Shown one piece after another: positions 17,787 to 26,178 of a DNA stretch of 64,000 bases; within the stretch, counting starts at the first letter, position 1; every line of letters starts with the position of its first letter. The stretch is from positions 1,364,001 through 1,428,000 of the forward strand of contig NC_004463.1 of assembly GCF_000011365.1 (NCBI RefSeq). The letters run 5' to 3'. A model generated the notes under the pieces. The model worked only from the letters and a program-made list of their open reading frames with translations. It did not search any database and was not told the origin of the DNA. This DNA comes from Bradyrhizobium diazoefficiens USDA 110. Its GTDB lineage: Bacteria > Pseudomonadota > Alphaproteobacteria > Rhizobiales > Xanthobacteraceae. Position numbers and translations under genes: made by a program.

Positions 17787-18659
17787 ATGACCCTAGTTGT
17801 CGCTAAGGTAACACCTCACCAGATAATCATGTTGGCCGACACGCGGATTCAAAGTCCACGCCAAGAGCGAGCACTACCGGATATAAGAAGGGGCAGCCTA
17901 AAGATCACGTTTGTCACCAGCAACGTTGCGATCGCCTTCACCGGTGATCCGGACATCGCGACTGCTGCTATCGCGGACATTCGAGGAGGCCGCACGGGCT
18001 TTCAGTCAGTTATCTCAGTCCTCCAAGTCTCAAGTCGCGAGAGTGATAACGAATATCTGGTGGGATTTGCTGGTCCCCGGCGGCTCTTCCACGTTCGCGA
18101 CGGCAGGGCAAATGAACGGCGGGTGGCTTTCATAGGAGATTCAGTAGGCTTCGAGCGGTTTCAATCGGGCTCCCGTGCTACGTCTGGAGATGACGCGGCG
18201 CAAGCAACAATAATTGGCCCAGACGTCCGAGATCAGGCGCTTGTCCACGACCAACTAGCTCGCCTTCAATGCGTGCTTGAGGACCGAAGCGTTCTGAGCG
18301 TTGGCGATTTCTTCACGGTCGCGCTTAGTGACGGAGGCACCTTCAGATTTCCATTCGTCGCGACAATGTTCTTTGATGCTGAGTCTAGGCTCTTGGCTCC
18401 AGATGGGAGCGCAATACTCAGTTCAACCGGCGAGAAGAGACATCGATTTACGACTTGGTATCCCCGCCAAAAGGGACTCGCGTCATCCGCCTTCGTGTTT
18501 CCCGACGCACAGCGAGCGTTTGTATTCTATCAAGCGGAACCCCTTAGCTTTGCGAACCAATGCGAAGTGTTTGACGGCCTCGTTGGAGATCAGCTTGCTG
18601 ACGAAATTGAGCGCCGCATTGGCATCCGCTTCGAGGTCTTCGAAATTCGACACCACTAG
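17787..18659 (+). CDS. Proteasome-beta-like Ntn hydrolase candidate
   Basis: 290 residues starting Met-Thr. After Met removal, Thr would be residue 1, and the sequence then follows the proteasome/HslV plan: TLVVAKVTPHQIIMLADTRI puts Asp at mature position 17, RGSLKI supplies a lysine at about mature 38 (Lys33 in the family), and VAIAFTGDPD matches the glycine loop. The rest of the chain is longer than HslV (about 175 residues) and not assigned. Ntn hydrolases of this fold use the N-terminal Thr as nucleophile for peptide or amide cleavage. Fold assignment is by motif only. It is convergent with the gene at 18703-19323, and the ribosome site is weak. Confidence 0.6.
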   Translation: MTLVVAKVTPHQIIMLADTRIQSPRQERALPDIRRGSLKITFVTSNVAIAFTGDPDIATAAIADIRGGRTGFQSVISVLQVSSRESDNEYLVGFAGPRRLFHVRDGRANERRVAFIGDSVGFERFQSGSRATSGDDAAQATIIGPDVRDQALVHDQLARLQCVLEDRSVLSVGDFFTVALSDGGTFRFPFVATMFFDAESRLLAPDGSAILSSTGEKRHRFTTWYPRQKGLASSAFVFPDAQRAFVFYQAEPLSFANQCEVFDGLVGDQLADEIERRIGIRFEVFEIRHH

Positions 18660-18702
18660 CGTATACTTCGACAAAACGGCCAGGAGCGACCCGACTCCAA
18701 AG

Positions 18703-19323
18703 CTAGTCAGGGAATAGGAACGGAAATTCGGCCGCAGAACTGGCTCTGAGCTTCTGCATCAGTGCAGCGGAGTTGATTGGCCCCTCTGCTTCCTCGTGCT
18801 GGGCTAGGTCAAGATAATAGTTTTGTCCGCGGTCCTTGGCGAAGATGATCCAATCACCCGTAAGGCGGTTGGCGTTTGCGCGTTCGGTCATGCCTTGTAT
18901 GAATACTCTGTACGCTAAAGCTCCCGGCCACTTGTCGGGATCATGACCATGCTGCTCGGCGATCCCGTTCAAGGCCGAGCTCAGGTCGTTGTTGCCAGGC
19001 CCCCGTGCGATGTTCCATCTCTCGCCGATGTTGCGGAGCGTGTGGCGAGAGCTGAAATAGTGTGCATGCCAAAATGGGGCTAAGGGCGGATGTTTGAATG
19101 GCGCGGGTTGCTTAGACGTTGACAGGGGTCTGCGGCCTTCCAGCGCATCGATCTGACGAAGCACAGGCACTGTGTCGTCCGTCATGACGAGACGGAAAAG
19201 TAGCCCGAAACTGACGCGCGACGCGTATGGCGCGCCAAGAAGTACTTCCGATTTCAGGTGAGTGAGCTGCTTGAGGGTGACGCTCAGCTTCTCTGCATCA
19301 GGCGGGATTGTTTGATTGGCCAT
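18703..19323 (-). CDS. Conserved-looking unknown protein
   Basis: 206 residues from the internal ATG (MANQTIPPDAEKL); the frame extends 23 codons further but those look non-coding. Noticeable blocks are PPLAPFWHAHYFSS in the middle and GDWIIFAKDRGQNYYLDL near the C-terminus, which look like conserved motifs of a family I cannot name. No signal peptide or membrane segment. It is the only leftward gene of the island and converges on the Ntn-hydrolase-like gene with a 43-base gap. Confidence 0.65.
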   Translation of the reverse strand: MANQTIPPDAEKLSVTLKQLTHLKSEVLLGAPYASRVSFGLLFRLVMTDDTVPVLRQIDALEGRRPLSTSKQPAPFKHPPLAPFWHAHYFSSRHTLRNIGERWNIARGPGNNDLSSALNGIAEQHGHDPDKWPGALAYRVFIQGMTERANANRLTGDWIIFAKDRGQNYYLDLAQHEEAEGPINSAALMQKLRASSAAEFPFLFPD

Positions 19324-19446
19324 CGGTCCGCGACTCTTAAGGCGTGGATCATACCAAGGAAACAGTGTAACACGACTGGTAAACATCCCCATTGCCTGCT
19401 AGAAATTGTTATTACATTTCAACGAAGTCCGTGTCGGACAGCGCAA

Positions 19447-19466
19447 TCCGCCCCTGGGCACCATCC
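19447..19466 (+). repeat. attR core (copy of the tRNA-Phe 3' end)
   Basis: Exact 20-base copy of 10367-10386. It marks the right end of the island; the mdc operon ends 67 bases further on. Confidence 0.9.
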
Positions 19467-19532
19467 GGCTCTTCCAACAGCCCGATATCCAAAGCAATTC
19501 TGTAATTCCAACGGCCTCGCGCTGCCGATTGG

Positions 19533-20453
19533 CTATTCGGCCGCAATCCAGTTTCGCAGGCCATCGACCGTGCGGAATCCGTCCGCCGCGTAGCAGCGAA
19601 TGGAGGGAAGGAAGGCCTGCATCATCTCGGCGAGCGCGTGTCCCGGACCGAGATCCAGCACCCTGCTGACGCCCAGCTCCGCAAGGGCTTCCAGCGTCGC
19701 CGACCAGTCGATCGGGCGCGCCACCTGCCGGGCGAGCTTTGCGGTTGCGTTGCTCGCGGAGAAGATGCGCTCGCCATCGCCTCCGGCGAGCAGGACGCGC
19801 TGGCTTGCAATGGCGGAGCGTGTGCTGGCGTCGAGCGCCAGTTGAAGGGGGCGGCAGGCCTGTTCGAGCTGCCGCGTGTGCGAGGCGATTCTCACGGCGA
19901 GCAGACCTGTGCGCGTGGCGCCTTGTCGTATCGCTTCCTCGCAGAGGTCGATCACGTCCTGCTCGGCGCCTCCGACGACAACGAGACGATCGGGGTTCCT
20001 GATCGCGATCTCGCAGCGATGCTTCCCGAGCAGGCGTTCGAGCGCGGCCGGGTCGAGCCCGCGGACATAGCCGAGGCGGCCATCGGGGCCGGCGACGCTA
20101 TCCATCAGGCGCGCGCGAACAGCCGTCAATCGCAAGGCTTCATCGGCGGTCCATATCCCTGCAATGCTCCAGGCGGTCATCTCGCCGACGCTGTAGCCGG
20201 TGACGGCCGCAGGTTCGGTCAGGAGATCGGCAATGCAGGCATGGATCGCGAGTGCCGACGTGACAGTCAGGATCTGGCTGACATGGTTTGCGGACAGCTC
20301 GTCTGCGCTGTGCGTCCGGACGAACTCCCGCGGATCCTCGCCAAGATGCGCGGTTGCCGCGACGAAAACAGGCTCCGCGGCAGGCTGACCGGCGGCCAGA
20401 TCGAAGATCTTGTCCGAGAGGGTGCCTTGTCCACCGCAGAGCAGAGCAAGCAT
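19533..20453 (-). CDS. mdcH: Malonate decarboxylase malonyltransferase subunit
   Basis: 306 residues from the ATG overlapping the mdcB stop by one base (TGATG). MdcH transfers malonyl from malonyl-CoA to the acyl-carrier subunit, starting the catalytic cycle. It has the FabD-type fold: LLCGGQGT at the N-terminus and the active-site GYSVGE (Ser in GxSxG) near 124, with SHTRQ carrying the partner histidine. Last gene of the leftward mdc operon. Confidence 0.93.
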   Translation of the reverse strand: MLALLCGGQGTLSDKIFDLAAGQPAAEPVFVAATAHLGEDPREFVRTHSADELSANHVSQILTVTSALAIHACIADLLTEPAAVTGYSVGEMTAWSIAGIWTADEALRLTAVRARLMDSVAGPDGRLGYVRGLDPAALERLLGKHRCEIAIRNPDRLVVVGGAEQDVIDLCEEAIRQGATRTGLLAVRIASHTRQLEQACRPLQLALDASTRSAIASQRVLLAGGDGERIFSASNATAKLARQVARPIDWSATLEALAELGVSRVLDLGPGHALAEMMQAFLPSIRCYAADGFRTVDGLRNWIAAE

Positions 20454-21301
20454 CAGGGGTCCAGCCGGTCGACGAAGAGGGCCATGGCCAGCAGATCCGC
20501 GGAGCCGCCGGGACTGAGATTGCGTGCCACGAATGCCTGATGAATCTCGATGGCTCGCTCGCGCCAACCGTGACGTCCAACGCCTCCGGCGGCAAGAAAT
20601 GCGGATGCGCTGTCTTGGGCGTAGCGCAAACCCTCCGCTCCGCCGCGATGCAGGAGGTTGGTGTCGGTGACATCGGCGATGAGCGTCATGCAGGTCTGAA
20701 CGCGGACCGCTTCCTCATCGCAACGAGCGAGCTCTCGTGCAGCATGCAGCGCGGGCAGGGCGATCTCGTAGACCGATGGGAATCCGCAAGCCGCCTCCGC
20801 CCTGGCGCCGCCGGCACCGTAACGCCGCGAGGCCATGGCGCCGTGGCTGCGCAAGGATATCGGACCCGAAAGGATGTCTTCGCCCCAGCGCTGCGACACC
20901 AGATCGCCGAGCGATTTGCGAATGCCGAGCGCACCGCGATATCCGGCCGCGGCGCAGAGCAGACCCAGTCCGAAGATCGCGCCGCGATGCGTGTTGACGC
21001 CTCCGGTTTCCGCGAGCATGGCGCGCTCGGCGGCGACCCCGATCGCGCGCAAGCGGCTCATGCCGGCGCCTTCGGCTCCGGCAAGCGCCAGATCACGGAG
21101 GAATGGCCTCAAGGTATCGGCGCTGCGGCACAGCAACTCGGCGTCCATGTCGCTGTGCGCGCCATTGTCGACATGGCTGACGAGCCCCGGTTTCGGATGG
21201 GTTTCAACTTCGAGCTTCAGGCAAAGCGACGCCAGATCACCGAGCTGCGCCGCATCGGGCGCGTTGGCAGGTGTCGATTGCCATCTCAGCGCGACGGTCA
21301 C
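20453..21301 (-). CDS. mdcB: Triphosphoribosyl-dephospho-CoA synthase
   Basis: 282 residues, CitG/MdcB family. It makes the 2'-(5''-triphosphoribosyl)-3'-dephospho-CoA precursor of the ACP prosthetic group from ATP and dephospho-CoA. Characteristic segments are EVETHPKPGLVS near 30-42, TGGVNTHRGAIFGLGLL near 100, and DTNLLHRGG and NLSPGGSADLLA near the end. Start and stop overlap the neighbouring genes by four and one bases, indicating translational coupling. Confidence 0.95.
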   Translation of the reverse strand: MTVALRWQSTPANAPDAAQLGDLASLCLKLEVETHPKPGLVSHVDNGAHSDMDAELLCRSADTLRPFLRDLALAGAEGAGMSRLRAIGVAAERAMLAETGGVNTHRGAIFGLGLLCAAAGYRGALGIRKSLGDLVSQRWGEDILSGPISLRSHGAMASRRYGAGGARAEAACGFPSVYEIALPALHAARELARCDEEAVRVQTCMTLIADVTDTNLLHRGGAEGLRYAQDSASAFLAAGGVGRHGWRERAIEIHQAFVARNLSPGGSADLLAMALFVDRLDP

Positions 21302-21945
21302 GACAGATTCCCCGTCAGAAACGCGGCGCGCGTCGTGCTGATGACGCCGGCGGGCCCTTTCACGAGGACTTCATCGTCGTCAGCACCGATGAGCTCGCGC
21401 CATTGGACCCCTCCCGCGCGACCAACGATCTCACCGTCCAGCCGCATCGGCGCCTGGTTCGCAATCCGGCCGATGTCCGACGGCAGAGTGTCGGTTTGCC
21501 TTGCCGACGACAGCGGCCAGAGCAGATCGAGGTCCGAACTGTCGGAAAGATAGGGCAGGCCGGTGAGGTGCTGCCAGGCCAGGCTGCCGAAGGTGCGGGT
21601 CTCCGGCAGAAGCTGGAGCAGCAGGCCGATCGTCTCCCGCCAGCGCGCAGGTGCCGCGGCGGCCGCATCGGCCAAGGATGGCGGCGGAGCCGATGCGATG
21701 ATGTCGCCGGGTGCGAGCGCGAACGCGATGCGCCGTTTGCCGTGGCTGGGCGGCAGCGGCAGGCCGAGCGGAATCATGCCGGCGGCATCGCTGCAAGCCG
21801 GCCGGCGAACGATGAGGGGGCGGTCGGCGCGCGCCCAGCCGTCGATGATCGGCTCGCTGGCGAGTTCGGGATGGCGGCTCATCACGGCAGCCCATCCGGC
21901 GGCCGAGGCCTTCACCATGGTGTGACGCGCGAGCGATTCAGCCAT
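21298..21945 (-). CDS. mdcG: Malonate decarboxylase holo-ACP synthase
   Basis: 215 residues from the ATG at 21945; the longer open frame is a shadow of mdcE. MdcG is a nucleotidyltransferase that attaches the prosthetic group to apo-MdcC. The catalytic acids are in SDLDLLWPL, the family's D-x-D motif, about residue 145. VKGPAGVISTTRAAF near the C-terminus is also typical. It overlaps mdcE by eight bases and mdcB by four (ATGA). Confidence 0.92.
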   Translation of the reverse strand: MAESLARHTMVKASAAGWAAVMSRHPELASEPIIDGWARADRPLIVRRPACSDAAGMIPLGLPLPPSHGKRRIAFALAPGDIIASAPPPSLADAAAAAPARWRETIGLLLQLLPETRTFGSLAWQHLTGLPYLSDSSDLDLLWPLSSARQTDTLPSDIGRIANQAPMRLDGEIVGRAGGVQWRELIGADDDEVLVKGPAGVISTTRAAFLTGNLS

Positions 21946-22678
21946 GTTGCGCTCCCTGCTGCGATATCGCGGCGAGTGCGACGACCCGATCGGCGATCTC
22001 GGCCGCCTTCCGGCGTCCGCCCCGCTCCGCGCCGAGCCGGCTGCGTTCGTCCCGTCCGGCAGGCTGCGCCAGCACGGCCGCAAGCTGCGGCGCCAGGGGC
22101 GCAGTTTCGTCCCAGACGACGTGAATGCCGCCGGTGCGGACCATGTTGTCGAGCCCGGGCGCGAAAACGGGTGTCGCTTCCGCCTTGGCCTTCAGCACCT
22201 CGATCGGAAGCTTGGTGACCCGCGCCATCGAGGGCAGATCCATCACGGCGGGATGCGCGCCGGGAAGCGCCACCAGCGTGCCGGTGGCAAGAGCGGTGGC
22301 GATGAACGCGCCGGCTGCGCTGCCGCCGTAGAGCAGGCCGACCGTGCGGTGTCCCTCGGCCTCTGCCAGCAGCAGGGCCTTGGCGAGATGCGATAGATAT
22401 TCGCTGAGGCCGAGCAGTTCGTCGCGCTTGCTCATGCGCTGGCTGGCGGAATCCACCAGGACCAGGATAGGCGCCCGATCGTTGGATTTGATGATCTCGA
22501 TCACGCGCCCTGCGAGCGCGATCGCCTCGTCCACGCCGAGCGGCTGTCCTTGCGTGATGCCGAGCACGTGGATCGGCCCGCCGTCAGGCAAGGTCGCCTG
22601 TCCCGCGATCATCGCGCCGGTCGTTTCGATCTTTCGGCCGTTCGGGAACAGGCCGGCCAGGATGTCATCGGGCGTCAT
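21938..22678 (-). CDS. mdcE: Malonyl-S-ACP decarboxylase, gamma subunit
   Basis: 246 residues; the ATG at 22678 lies inside the end of mdcD (14-base overlap). With MdcD it forms the biotin-independent decarboxylase that releases CO2 from malonyl-ACP to give acetyl-ACP. Crotonase-fold features typical of carboxyltransferase-like subunits are seen: LVDSASQRMSKRDELLG, LYGGSAAGAFIATALA and LPGAHPAVMDLPSMARVT. Middle of the operon. Confidence 0.94.
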   Translation of the reverse strand: MTPDDILAGLFPNGRKIETTGAMIAGQATLPDGGPIHVLGITQGQPLGVDEAIALAGRVIEIIKSNDRAPILVLVDSASQRMSKRDELLGLSEYLSHLAKALLLAEAEGHRTVGLLYGGSAAGAFIATALATGTLVALPGAHPAVMDLPSMARVTKLPIEVLKAKAEATPVFAPGLDNMVRTGGIHVVWDETAPLAPQLAAVLAQPAGRDERSRLGAERGGRRKAAEIADRVVALAAISQQGAQHG

Positions 22679-23579
22679 CGGCGTTCTCCCTTGTGTCTGC
22701 CGCGCGAAGAAACGCGTCGGTCGGAAGCGCGGGGATCTCGGTCGGCGCGTCGATACCAAGCGCCTGCCAGATTTGGACGGCGTCCTCGGCTTCACCGAAA
22801 CGCAGCAGGCGCCGCTCCAGGCGCTCCTGCTCGGCTGCGAGAGCGCTGGTGTCGCAGCCACGCTTGATCTTGAGCGCGTCGATCGCGGCCTCGCGAAACG
22901 CCAGCGCCTCGTCGTCGACGAACATGTCGGCGCCGCCGATGAGATAGCGGTGCTTGCCGCCCATGGTGCGCCAGACCAGCGCGCGATCGCGCGAGTCGAA
23001 CTCCTCGATGCCTCTGTTGGTCTCTATCACCTCGGGACCGCTGACGCTGATCCGCCCCTGCTCGGACACGATCAGGCGCGAGCAGGTGCCGGCGATCAGG
23101 CTGCCGCCGCCATAGCAGCCGGCACGTCCGCCGATCAGGCCGACGACGTTGATGCCGGCGCGGCGTGCCTCGACCACCGCGCGCATGATCTCTGCGATCG
23201 CGAGCTCGCCGGCATTGGCTTCCTGAAGCCGCACGCCGCCGGTGTCGAACAGGATCAGCACGTCGTGCTTGAGCGTACGCGCCGCGCGCAGGAGGCCGGT
23301 GAGCTTGGCGCCGTGGACTTCGCCGAAGGCGCCGCCCATGAAGCGTCCCTCCTGCGCGGCAACGAGCACCGGCGACCCCTCCAGGCGGCCACGGCCGATG
23401 ACGATGCCGTCGTCGAACTGCTCCGGCAGGTCGAAGATCGAAAGATGCGGGCTGATCTCGCGCAGCTCGGGGCCGATGTATTCGGAAAAGCTGCCGGCAT
23501 CGACCAGCGCGTCGATGCGCTGCCGGGCGCTCGCCTCGTACCAGCTCAGCGAAGCCGTGTTGGCTGCCGCCTGTGTCAT
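22665..23579 (-). CDS. mdcD: Malonyl-S-ACP decarboxylase, beta subunit
   Basis: 304 residues, crotonase-fold partner of MdcE. It has the acetyl-CoA-carboxylase-beta-like pattern: SWYEASARQRIDALVDAG at the start, GRFMGGAFGEVHGAKL, ILFDTGGVRLQEANAGE and GGRAGCYGGGSLIAG. It overlaps mdcC by four bases. No biotin carrier gene is present, as expected of the soluble, biotin-independent enzyme. Confidence 0.95.
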   Translation of the reverse strand: MTQAAANTASLSWYEASARQRIDALVDAGSFSEYIGPELREISPHLSIFDLPEQFDDGIVIGRGRLEGSPVLVAAQEGRFMGGAFGEVHGAKLTGLLRAARTLKHDVLILFDTGGVRLQEANAGELAIAEIMRAVVEARRAGINVVGLIGGRAGCYGGGSLIAGTCSRLIVSEQGRISVSGPEVIETNRGIEEFDSRDRALVWRTMGGKHRYLIGGADMFVDDEALAFREAAIDALKIKRGCDTSALAAEQERLERRLLRFGEAEDAVQIWQALGIDAPTEIPALPTDAFLRAADTRENADDAR

Positions 23580-23893
23580 CGTTCCGGCTCCTCGATCTTG
23601 CGGACGCCTTGCGCAAGGCGCAGCGCAACCGTGTCGGGCCGGGCGCCGCCGTCATTGATGGAGATGCGCAAGCCGCCGGCAGAGCGGCGGGCGACGAAGT
23701 CGCGGACCACGGCGTCCCACACCGCGCCGAAGCCGTGAGCTGCGGTTGCGATGTCGATCGTGCACATGTCGGCCGGCGAGGCGCGTTCCAGCAGGACCTC
23801 GAGATTGCCGGAGGCGACGACGCCGACGATCGCCTGCGCGCGGGTGCCGCCGGCCGATCTGGCTGCGGTCAGCCTGAAACTGAGTTTTTCCAT
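23576..23893 (-). CDS. mdcC: Malonate decarboxylase acyl-carrier protein (delta subunit)
   Basis: 105 residues. It carries the phosphoribosyl-dephospho-CoA arm on a serine, expected in VGVVASGNLEVLLE (Ser28). The later segment FGAVWDAVVRDFVARR is family-typical. It lies between mdcA and mdcD with a ten-base gap upstream. Confidence 0.93.
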   Translation of the reverse strand: MEKLSFRLTAARSAGGTRAQAIVGVVASGNLEVLLERASPADMCTIDIATAAHGFGAVWDAVVRDFVARRSAGGLRISINDGGARPDTVALRLAQGVRKIEEPER

Positions 23894-23903
23894 GCGAAAC
23901 TCC

Positions 23904-25550
23904 TCACCAGTTGCGGAAGCGGCTGGGCGGACGGTAGAGGCCGCCGGAGGCCAGCATGAGGTCCTTGATCGAGCGGGCCGCCAGCAGGCGGCGGTCGGCG
24001 TCGAGCGGATCGATGCCGAGATCCTCGGGGCGCTGGATCACGCCCCGTTGCCTGAGCTGCTCGACCAGCTTCGCATCGCGCGCGCGTCCGATATCGGTGT
24101 ATCCGGCGACGCCGCGGATCGCCTGCTCGCGCTCGTCCTTGCTGCGGCACATCAGGAGGTTGGCGATGCCTTCCTCGGTAACGATGTGGGTCACGTCGTC
24201 CGAGTAGACCATCACCGGCGCCAGATCGAGCTTGAGCTCGTGCGCCAGCTCGAGCGCATCGAGCCGCTCGACGAAGAGCGGGGCATTGCGCTCGCCGAAG
24301 GTCTCGCCGATCTGCACCACCAGCTTGCGGCCGCGGCGCAGCGCGGCGTTGGAGTGGGGGTCCGCCTCGGCACCGGCCTTGAGCCAGGGTTCGCTCGGAT
24401 GGCGGCGGCCATGTGGATCGGATCCCATGTTGGGTGCGCCGCCGAACCCGGCGATGCGGTTCGTCGTCACCGTCGAGCTGTGGCCCTCGAGATCGATCTG
24501 CAGCGTCGATCCGATGAACATGTCGCAGGCATAGAGGCCGGCGGTCTGGCAGAAGGCGCGATTGGACCGCAGCGAGCCGTCGGGGCCGGTGAAGAAGATG
24601 TCGGAGCGCGCCGCGACATAGTCCTCCATGCCGACTTCCGACCCGAAGCAGTGGATCTGGTCGACCCAGCCGGATTCGATCGCCGGAATGAGGGTTGGAT
24701 GCGGGTTGAGCGCGAAGTGGGTGCAGACCTTGCCCTTGAGGCCGAGCTTCTCGCCATAGGTCGGCAGCAACAGCTCGATCGCGGCGGTGTTGAAGCCGAT
24801 GCCGTGATTGAGGCGGCGCACGCCGTAGGGCGCATAGATGCCCTTGATGGCGAGCATCGCCGTCAGGATCTGGGTCTCGGTGATGGCGGCGGGGTCGCGG
24901 GTGAAGAGCGGCTCGACATAGAACGGCCTGCCGGCTTCGACCACGAAATGCACGAGGTCGCCGGGGATGTCGACGCGGGGCACCTTGTCGACGATCTCGG
25001 TGACCTGCGCCACCACGAGACCATTTTTGTAACTCGTCGCCTCGACGACGGTCGGCGTGTCTTCGGTGTTCGGTCCCGTATAGAGGTTGCCGTCCTTGTC
25101 GGCGCTCACTGCGGCGATCAGCGCGACGTTCGGCGTGAGATCGATGAAGTAGCGGGCGAACAGCTCGAGATAGGTATGGACCGCGCCGAGCTCGATCTTG
25201 CGGCCGAACAGCATGCGCGCAATGCGCGCCGCTTGCGGGCCCGAATAGGAAAAGTCGAGCCGCCGCGCGATGCCCTTCTCGAAGATGTCGAGATGGGCCG
25301 GCAGGACCACGCCGGACTGCACCATGTGCAGGTCGCTGATCTCAGCGGGGTCGAGGTTCGCAAGCGCCGCGGCGAGGATGTCGGCCTGCTTCTGGTTGTC
25401 GCCCTCCAGGCACACCCGGTCGCCTGATCGGATCACGGCCGCGAGAAACGCGGGCAGGCTCGGGAGCGGGACGATCTTTCCCTTCGCGTGCCGCCGGCCG
25501 GCCGTCAGGCGCTCTCCCAGAGCGGCCTTTTGCATACCCCAATTGCTCAT
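23904..25550 (-). CDS. mdcA: Malonate decarboxylase alpha subunit (acetyl-ACP:malonate transferase)
   Basis: 548 residues from the ATG at 25550 with AGGAG just upstream; the 23 extra codons of the longer frame are excluded. MdcA swaps acetate for malonate on the ACP, a CoA-transferase-like reaction. Typical segments are LEGDNQKQADILAAALANLD, ELFARYFIDLTPNVALIAAV and RRLNHGIGFNTAAIELLLPTYG. First gene of the leftward operon, facing the madL promoter region. Confidence 0.96.
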   Translation of the reverse strand: MSNWGMQKAALGERLTAGRRHAKGKIVPLPSLPAFLAAVIRSGDRVCLEGDNQKQADILAAALANLDPAEISDLHMVQSGVVLPAHLDIFEKGIARRLDFSYSGPQAARIARMLFGRKIELGAVHTYLELFARYFIDLTPNVALIAAVSADKDGNLYTGPNTEDTPTVVEATSYKNGLVVAQVTEIVDKVPRVDIPGDLVHFVVEAGRPFYVEPLFTRDPAAITETQILTAMLAIKGIYAPYGVRRLNHGIGFNTAAIELLLPTYGEKLGLKGKVCTHFALNPHPTLIPAIESGWVDQIHCFGSEVGMEDYVAARSDIFFTGPDGSLRSNRAFCQTAGLYACDMFIGSTLQIDLEGHSSTVTTNRIAGFGGAPNMGSDPHGRRHPSEPWLKAGAEADPHSNAALRRGRKLVVQIGETFGERNAPLFVERLDALELAHELKLDLAPVMVYSDDVTHIVTEEGIANLLMCRSKDEREQAIRGVAGYTDIGRARDAKLVEQLRQRGVIQRPEDLGIDPLDADRRLLAARSIKDLMLASGGLYRPPSRFRNW

Positions 25551-25592
25551 CTCGGCTCCTTGGCATGCGAGGTTGCCTTCATTTGTATCTAA

Positions 25593-25663
25593 TGTATGCG
25601 TATTGCGCCTTAATGTCAATTAGTGTATACGCAAACTCATAAGCGATGGATATTCGCATACAC
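25593..25663. promoter_or_regulatory. Putative MdcY operator cluster in the mdcA/madL intergenic region
   Basis: Three related half-sites lie between the divergent units: TGTATGCG at 25593-25600, GTGTATACGC at 25623-25632 and CGCATACAC at 25655-25663 (the complement of GTGTATGCG). GTATAC is itself palindromic. GntR regulators of malonate genes bind similar TGTATACA-type sites, so MdcY binding here is likely but inferred. Confidence 0.6.
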
Positions 25664-25743
25664 AGGAGGAGATTTAAGATGCGAATGCATGCAAGGCGTC
25701 CAAGTCGCGTGGCCGGGGCTCCGTTCGTTCAGGGGAGGCGCCC

Positions 25744-26178
25744 GTGACCGTTTCCGGCGTAGCGCTGCTCTCCATCTGCACGTTGCTGGGGGTCTTGCTG
25801 GGGGACCTGCTCGGCATCGCCCTCGGCGTTAAGGCCAATGTCGGCGGCGTCGGCATTGCCATGATGTTTCTGATCGCCGCCCGGCTCTGGCTGGTGCGGC
25901 ACGGCCTGCTCAGCCACGGTCTCAAGACCGGCGTCGAGTTCTGGGGCAGCTTCTACATTCCGATCGTGGTCGCCATGGCGGCGCAGCAGAACGTCGTCGC
26001 TGCGGCCAAAGGCGGTCCCATCGTCGTCATCGCGGGGATCGGCGCAGTCGCCGTGTGTTTCGTGATGGTGGCCCTGATCGGCCGGCTCAGCGGCCCTGTC
26101 GAGACCATGGACGAGATCGAGGCGCGAGAGGCGCTCGAGGCGTCTGTGCCCCACTTCAAGTCCGGGAGGATCGGATGA
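25744..26178 (+). CDS. madL: Malonate transporter subunit MadL
   Basis: 144 residues, starting at GTG with GGGGAGG upstream. Four hydrophobic segments (about residues 5-28, 34-52, 66-85, 92-117) and a charged C-terminus (ETMDEIEAREALEA) fit MadL, the small subunit of the two-component malonate:sodium symporter first known from Malonomonas rubra. It overlaps madM by four bases (ATGA). Confidence 0.9.
   Translation: MTVSGVALLSICTLLGVLLGDLLGIALGVKANVGGVGIAMMFLIAARLWLVRHGLLSHGLKTGVEFWGSFYIPIVVAMAAQQNVVAAAKGGPIVVIAGIGAVAVCFVMVALIGRLSGPVETMDEIEAREALEASVPHFKSGRIG

Larger units (their letters stand above)
10367..19466. mobile_element. tRNA-Phe-integrated genomic island with a broken integrase
   Basis: About 9.1 kb bounded by an exact 20-bp repeat of the tRNA-Phe 3' end. 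Inside, an integrase begins just after the tRNA, base composition is visibly more A/T-rich than the flanks, and the genes are accessory or unknown. Outside the right repeat, the chromosomal mdc operon resumes 67 bases on. The integrase is disrupted, so the island is probably immobile now. Cargo: TPR cassette, thermonuclease, zinc-repeat nuclease, helical unknown, Ntn-hydrolase-like protein and one further unknown. Confidence 0.88.

Noticed and set aside
20288..21553. A 421-codon plus-strand frame opposite mdcH/mdcB
   Set aside because: Overlaps well-identified genes on the other strand; composition typical of antisense frames.
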